Of a stretch of 64,000 nt of DNA, positions 57,985 through 64,000 are shown piece by piece; the first letter of the stretch is position 1, and each line of letters starts with the position of its first letter. This DNA is from Carettochelys insculpta (taxonomy: Eukaryota; Chordata; Testudines; Carettochelyidae). The DNA lies in NCBI RefSeq assembly GCF_033958435.1, contig NC_134147.1:43022001-43086000 (forward strand). Direction: 5' to 3'. The position numbers were made by a program, and so were the translations under genes. Under the pieces are notes generated by a model, which made no database searches, was not told the origin of the DNA, and saw only the letters and a program-made list of their open reading frames with translations.

Positions 57985-58150
57985 GTGTGGTGTAGTAGCT
58001 GTCCCAAGGTTTAGTGAGAGAAGGCATGTAGGTCATATCTTTTATTGGATGAGCTTCTGTTAGCAGGGGACAGTTTTCTATATGGCTCTGAAAGCTTGTC
58101 TCTGTGACCACTGAAGTTGGCCCAATAATTATAGTGATTGGGTATTGTAC
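57985..58150. repeat. Family C repeat, tail-to-tail pair
   Basis: CTTTTATTGGATGAGCTTCT (plus sense) is followed by GAAAGCTTGTCTCTGTGACC and CTGAAGTTGGCCCAATAA (minus sense). The two halves are inverted copies of the 44.77-kb repeat. Confidence 0.55.
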
Positions 58151-58202
58151 TTTTTGGAAATCTGAGATGCTTCATCTGCTGATGTACAATCACCTAAGGC
58201 CT

Positions 58203-58360
58203 AGAAACAGAGAGAAAGCCGTACCGGTCTATATACTATCGAAACAAACAGTCAAGTAGCACTTTAAACACTAACAAAATACTTACTAGGTGAGCTTTTG
58301 TGGGACAGACCCACTTAATATTGAGTCTGTTCTGGTGTGGCTATGGTCTAAGGCCTAGAA
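58203..58360 (+). repeat. PLE-tail repeat joined to an inverted body piece
   Basis: CAAGTAGCACTTTAAACACT to GGGACAGACCCACTT is the tail in plus sense. The next 33 bases (AATATTGAGTCTGTTCTGG...) are the reverse of the PLE segment that follows the tail at 47,281-47,315. Confidence 0.7.
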
Positions 58361-60120
58361 GAGAGCTCTCTTAGTTAAGTAAATGTTCCTAATTTTTTTT
58401 CTCCTGTGCTGTCACTGGACCGATTTGTGGAAAAAGCGCAGTCTCTTTGTGTTGATTTTAAAAACTCTTCTGAGTTCCCGCAAAAAAGTGTTCAAAAGCT
58501 GATTTGGGGTCTTTCCTACAAGTGGGACTGTGAAGGTGTAAAGATAAGACTGAGTGGGTGTTGTTGAAACTGACACAGCACTATCAAGGCAAAATTGAAG
58601 AGAGTTGGCACATGATAGCTTACTTGTTAAAGACTTTGCACTGTATGAAGGGTAGAGTTATAATCTGATGAGGCCATATGATCCTGAACTCACTTTTTGA
58701 ACTGTTTGATATGCTGGATTTAAAAAAGAACACCCCCATCCCGCCTTTTTTTTTCTTTTTCTTCCAGTTTAATGGCACAGGCCTCTTCCTACTATACATT
58801 TTTAAAATTGACTCCTGGGCTTTGTTGCTGCACTGTGTGAATTTACTGTACTGATCTCCTGTAGCTCTCTAATTCCAAATGAAAATTGAAGAGAAGGACA
58901 GGGACACAGAAAACAGTGCTGTGTAGTTCTCTGTTTTATAGTGTACATGGATCCAGAAGGCTTTTACTCATGTGAATTGCTGACACTTCATGTAGTTATA
59001 TCTTTAATGTTGGATGTAAAAAAGAAGTGAGAGCGAATTTTTTTTTTTTTTTTTAAACACTAGGATCTGGTGCAGATGAAGGTCAAATACTCTGATTTGG
59101 GATGATAAATTTAGGGATCTGCATCTATATTTAAGCTACTCAGCTAATGGCCTGAAAATCAGTTCACTTAGCTGAAGCTGTTAAAGTGACTCACCCAGAA
59201 TACAGAAGTAAGCATCTGTGTAATAATGTATGTGGGTACTTAAAAAAAATAACTTTACCTGTTACCTAATCTTTCTGAAGTGAAGATTAAGGGAGGGGGA
59301 GGACCTTGATATTTCTACCACTGGGACTTTTAGGTATAATAAACACTTGTGTACATTGTTGAATATATAATATTTATGGTTACATAAATATACTGTATTA
59401 TCTACCAGGAAAGAAAATGGTCACTGACATTTTTGAGGAAGCAACTCAGTTTGTACTGAAGTAGAATTTATTTTGTTTTGGGGTTTATTGTTATGCATTT
59501 GTTGGTTATCCAAGTACTTGTTTTATATAGGATAATTTGGAGTTACTCTGAATTACTTTGTTCTTACTGAGTGCAGAGTTTCACCCTTTATTTTCAAAAC
59601 TTTAATAACTCTTCCTGTACACCTGTTACTCACTGTGCAGTTGTATTGTGAAAAGTTCTTAATTCAGCTGAATGTGATTCCTAATCTCCTGGGCATAATT
59701 TCAGAATCCCCGTGTTTCTTTTTAAAAAAGAATGTCTTGTACAAATAACAATTGTATTAATAACTCAGCTTAATTCAGTTTACCGGTCATTATTATAGGC
59801 ACTCTAATGCCCAGGAGTGTCATTTTATATAGAACAGTTTTTCATGTGTTTTGTGTTCAGTTTGTTATATGTGTGTGATTACTTCACCATGACATCTACT
59901 GTTTCAGATCTATTGATTGTTGATCTTTTATACAAAATCAGATTTGTCAGTTCAGCTAATGCTTTGGCTAATTTCAAATGTATAAGTGGAATTTAGCAAT
60001 GATTTTTGTAATTTTAATAGCATCTCTTTTTTTTTTTTGTTCACTGCCCATGTAAAATATGGAAAAACAGCCAAAGAAACTGAGAAACTTTAGATGCAGC
60101 AAATGCATTGCACTAAAACA

Positions 60121-60352
60121 AACAAACAAAAAACTCAGTCATGTAGCACTTTAAAGATTAACAAAATAATTTAGTAAGTAATGAGCTTCCATGAGACAGA
60201 CCCACTTCTTCAGAATTTTCCAGATCTGAAGAAGTGGGTCTGTCTCATGGAAGCTCACCACCTACTAAATTACTTTTTTAAAGTGCTGCAGGACTGATTT
60301 TTGGTTTGTTTTGTGAAGATACAGACCAACAGGGCTACCTCTCTGTGGCTGT
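60121..60352. repeat. Foldback PLE-tail repeat in intron 1
   Basis: The left arm (AGCACTTTAAAGATTAACAA, GAGCTTCCATGAGACAGACC) is followed, after a short spacer, by the inverted arm (GATCTGAAGAAGTGGGTCTG, CATGGAAGCTCACC, AAAGTGCTGCAGGAC) and the head CAGACCAACAGGGCTACC. In the plus strand CTGAAGA is kept but GAAA has become GGAA. Confidence 0.8.
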
Positions 60353-62716
60353 TTGCTCTAAAAGTTACATTGTTTCTAACTAAAAGAATTATATTTATCT
60401 AAATTTGTAACAAAATCCAAGCCACCTATTTTTTATTTTGATTTGTATGATCGGTACTGCTACCATAACACAAATAAGTAATAATGAAAGCCCAGTCCTA
60501 AAGTGCTAGTTAGTTATCAACTGCTATTTAAACTATATTTGATTTTTCTTTAAAATGGCACTGAATCTTGCAAACAGTAATTGTATCATATACAAATGTA
60601 ATCCCTCATTTGACTTTAACACTTAAAAAAAAACATTACAGCAGGTGAAGCTTTTTAAAAGCATGTAGGAGATTTAGGAGCAAAAATCTTACAGACATTC
60701 AGTGGAGTTTGGGCTCTTAAATCCACATAGGTGTTTCTGGAGATACCCTTTCCAAAGCTGACTTTTCAATTAGTGCCCTTGTGGCTAAACAGTAGTTGGA
60801 GTTTATTTCTGCTTCATTACAGATTAAACAAATAACAGTGATCTTTCTGAAACCAACTTTATTAAGTTGTGTATTTGCTCAACAGGAGTGTCAGTATCAG
60901 GAAAATGCATTGGCATCATTTGATTTCGCTGTTTGTGTTGCCATTAGCTACTGTGAACAAAAAACTCTTAGTACGAAAAGCAGTAACTGGTTTGAAGAAG
61001 AGTAGTAATCCATGGTTGCTTAAAGTTAATGTAACACAGCCCAGATAACTGATTAAAAATAGGTAATGAAGTTGTGTGCATGAGAAAGAAGATGGCCCTT
61101 TTATACCATGATGTGTGTTTTGAGCTTCTAACTAGAACAGCAGTTGAGCCGCAGAGGAAGTTTAAAACAGTTCGGCATAACCCATGCAGTCTGTTTAATA
61201 AACTGCATCATTGACCCACCTTGCAGTTAACACAGTTCCATGCCTGAAAAGTTCAACATCTCTGTAGCGAGCTGAAAAAAATCCAAACGTGCTGTGTGTG
61301 ATTGGTCGATACCTGTTACTAGTGTTTTGCTTCAGAGGCTCTTGAGCTGGTTAGACATCAGAAGTTGTGAAATAAGCCTGATTTCCATTAGACTATTATC
61401 TGTAGCACAAGCTGAGAAGCAAAAATGCTTCATGTTAGGGACAGTCAGGTTCAGAGGCCATCAGAATGATTTTGCAGCTCAAGGTGCTTTGCCCATTAAA
61501 ATGAAGTGCTCTCCTCTTTTTTTGTTTTTTGAAGAATGGTAAAGAGTCTCCCTTTTTTTTCTTTTTTCCCCCCATAGATAAGATACTTTTTCTCCTTGTG
61601 AGGGTGATAGTTTGGTCCTGAACCTTATTTACAGTAAGACTCCAAGAACGTAATGTTATCTTTTACTGTGTGTGTATGCACATGGAAATCTTGCTGCCAC
61701 AGGGGTTTAAAGAGGTCCTGACTTTAAATGCAAATCTGTCTTACTTAAGTTGAAATATTGGCACATTGCTGACAGACGTCAATGATAACAGCCATAAGAA
61801 CCCAGGAAAGGAAACTACTTTTAACAACTTTGTTTTCTTAACTTCTTGTATTGTTAGTTACTGCTTTACAGGTAAGATTGTGTACTGCTCTGAGACGGCC
61901 CCGGTTATGTTTCTGTTTGAATCTGGAGTACCTTCATTAAGTCCAGTGTATTTACTCTGTATTTAAAATGGGTTATATGGACGCAGAATTTGGTCCTGCG
62001 GCTTACTCCTGGGGAATTCTGCATGGAAATATAAAAATTCTGTGCACGGTATTTTAAAATGCTGTGCATCTTATTTGTCACAATGACACAAGACAATCAT
62101 GCCATTTTCCCTTACCTTGGTAATTTTGTTTCAAAACACGTCTGTAATCCTACCTACAGCAACTGTATTTGTCCTACAGACAGCAAACGAGGAGGAAATG
62201 TTTCTGACAGATATTTTCAGTAGTTGGCATATTAATGCAGAACTTTAATAATTCCTTTTAACAACACTGCAGGACTGTACTTCTCAGACTCCTCCAAGAA
62301 GCAGTGTGGACGTTTGTGGAAGACAGGGAGTACCAAGGGGGATTGAGAGAGAGGGAAGTAATTGGGAAGGAGCCTGGGAGTGAACCTGGAGGCTTGTAGG
62401 GTGTGGGTATCAGAAGGCGCTTTGGGTGGTGACAGATTATTAGGGAGTTGGGGAGCTGCCCCCATCCACATCCTGGCTGACCACCTACTCTCATTCGGTC
62501 CAGCACAGCTGCCCGTGTCCCTGTATTTCTGCGCCTCCAAACTCAGCCAGTCCCACCCACTTGGCCCAGTGTGGCCCTGCGTCCCCCAGGCTCTTGCATT
62601 CTATCCCCATTCAGTCCCTGCTCCAGTCTGTGTGGCCCCACCCCAGCAGCCACGTGTGTCCTGCCCTGTTGGTCCTGTCCTGCCCCATCTCCCCTCATCT
62701 GGCATGCAGGCCTCAC

Positions 62717-62955
62717 TATGGCTATGTTTATACACTATGCCCCTAAGCTCAAAATAAAGGACATGATTTGTGCTAGGCAAATTGCTTATCCTTTTTTCGA
62801 GTCAATTTTGAAATAGGCTATTTTGGGATTTGGTGCTGTTACTTTTCCCATAACAAAGGGTAGAGGGGTGCTGAAATAGCATGCCCAGTATTTCGAAATA
62901 CCGGATGCAGAGTTACTATTTCCGGATACCTCGGTGTCCTGAAATCACAGCGTAA
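62717..62955. mobile_element. TIR element, AT-rich family (truncated) in intron 1
   Basis: ATGGCTATGTTTATACACTA at the left matches the family terminus, and AATTTTGAAATAGGCTATTT and GTATTTCGAAATACC are family words. The right terminus is not found. Confidence 0.5.
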
Positions 62956-64000
62956 CCAGAGTCTGTGAGACTATGTTGTGCCCAATCAGCTGCTCACTGC
63001 TAAAATCAGCCAGCTGTTCTAGTGCCATAGCATCCGTTGGAGGGTAAAAGGCGTTACTGGAGCACCTGTCTGACAGAATGGATTTTTTTACAGCTGGGGA
63101 GGGCGGTGCATGTGATGGGGGGAAGAAGTCTGCAGGGGATATGAATTCTGTGCATGCCCAGAGGTACAGAATTGCTCCGGGGGTTAGTTTGTAGGACGGA
63201 ACATAACACTCCAGCAGACTTTGTAGCTTATTGAGCTGTACAGCCACATCTGTATGTACATGATCTAGTACATAGGCTCATGTGGTTTCTTGGGTGTTTA
63301 AAAGAAACCAACAGTTCACCTTTCTATCTCTGCTGTCTTCAACGTGGCTGTAGCCTTACGGCCATGGTTCACAGTGAAGAATGAAATTCAGCGTTACCAT
63401 TTGTAGCAGGAAGGGAGCCTGACCCACAAGCACTTGTATGAGAGGGCTGGTATGAGGCAGGACATGCACAGAAAATCTGGTGAGAATAGGGCTTGCATTG
63501 CAGAAATCCACGTTTCTAATATGTGCTAGGTACAGAGGACTCGTGCAAACACACCCCACTATGAATTGGTACTAGAACATCTTAATATCAAGGATGGTAC
63601 AAAAACGTTCCCCACAGATAACAGGAACACACTGGTCCCTTCCAGTGACCTCAGGAAAGAGAGATGTTTTGATCAAACTTAACACATGTGAGGTGCTCGT
63701 CGATAATACCCATGTCAGGGGCAGTAACTAGCTGCTTCAGAGGAACAGGGCTAATTTCTTTGTGTTGTGTATAAAGCTGTATGTCAGAAGGATTGTCTTT
63801 GTCTGACCTAGGGAGGAATGGGAAATTCTGTTTACTCAGTTGGTCATGGTCCAGCAGCGTCTGCAGGATGCTAGTACCATGCGTTGTTGATGATCAGTTT
63901 GGCTGGGTGCCTTCATCTCTTAACGGATCTTGTGGTAAATGAGCAGCGCGCTCAAGGTCTGCTGTGCCAGCTGTGTGCATATGGAGGGAAAACGCACACA

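Larger units (their letters stand above)
57310..64000 (+). other. Intron 1 of the LRIG-like gene (partial)
   Basis: It runs from the GTAAGT donor to the window end with no acceptor or exon that I can support. The first few hundred bases are GC-rich, then the composition becomes AT-rich, with T runs (for example 59,038-59,054). Several repeats, listed separately, lie in it. The open frame at 62,362-62,757 has no recognisable domain and is not called. Confidence 0.65.

Noticed and set aside
1..64000. CRISPR arrays, operons, phage or plasmid features
   Set aside because: Vertebrate sequence; no regularly spaced short repeats or bacterial gene organisation.

Overview
The window reads as a piece of a cryptodiran turtle chromosome. 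It has sparse genes, long non-coding stretches and many dead copies of CR1 LINEs, APE-type LINEs, a Penelope-like element (PLE), tRNA-derived SINEs and short TIR elements that start near TATGTCTACAC. The turtle assignment is inference from this repeat mixture; no species can be named.

Layout. Positions 1-56,000 look intergenic, and I find no intact host gene there. The repeats come in blocks. At 5.07-9.3 kb an inverted repeat is split by a 3.1-kb LINE and a TIR element, followed by a second LINE copy with an internal inversion. At 16.8-23.7 kb there are foldbacks, tRNA-like SINEs and nested TIR elements. At 32.3-35.9 kb two or more antisense CR1 copies are broken by later insertions. At 39.2-39.7 kb lies another LINE fragment, at 47.15-48.17 kb a PLE with a GIY-YIG remnant, and at 54.3-55.3 kb a sense CR1 3' end. 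The stretches 9.3-13.7, 23.7-32.2 and 52.9-54.3 kb hold little that I can identify.

The one host gene is at the right. A GC- and CpG-dense block (about 56,350-57,340) with CCAAT boxes leads into a first coding exon at 57,107-57,309. It encodes a signal peptide plus an LRR N-terminal cap, most like LRIG1, and ends at a GTAAGT donor. The remaining 6.7 kb is its first intron, also with repeat insertions. If it is LRIG1, the 56 kb upstream would be part of the gene-poor flank expected for that gene.

The most interesting signal is in the repeats. An abundant family here ends in a tail that, on one strand, carries a hammerhead-ribozyme-like core: CTGANGA, a short stem, GAAA, GC-NNNN-GC, then TC. 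The best copy (18,313-18,390) has the core on both strands of an 89-bp near-perfect palindrome. The same tail sits at the 3' end of the PLE fragment at 47 kb. At least six loci show tail-to-tail (foldback) copies. Hammerhead motifs in PLEs are known; the recurrent foldback architecture and the two-strand core are what merit checking.
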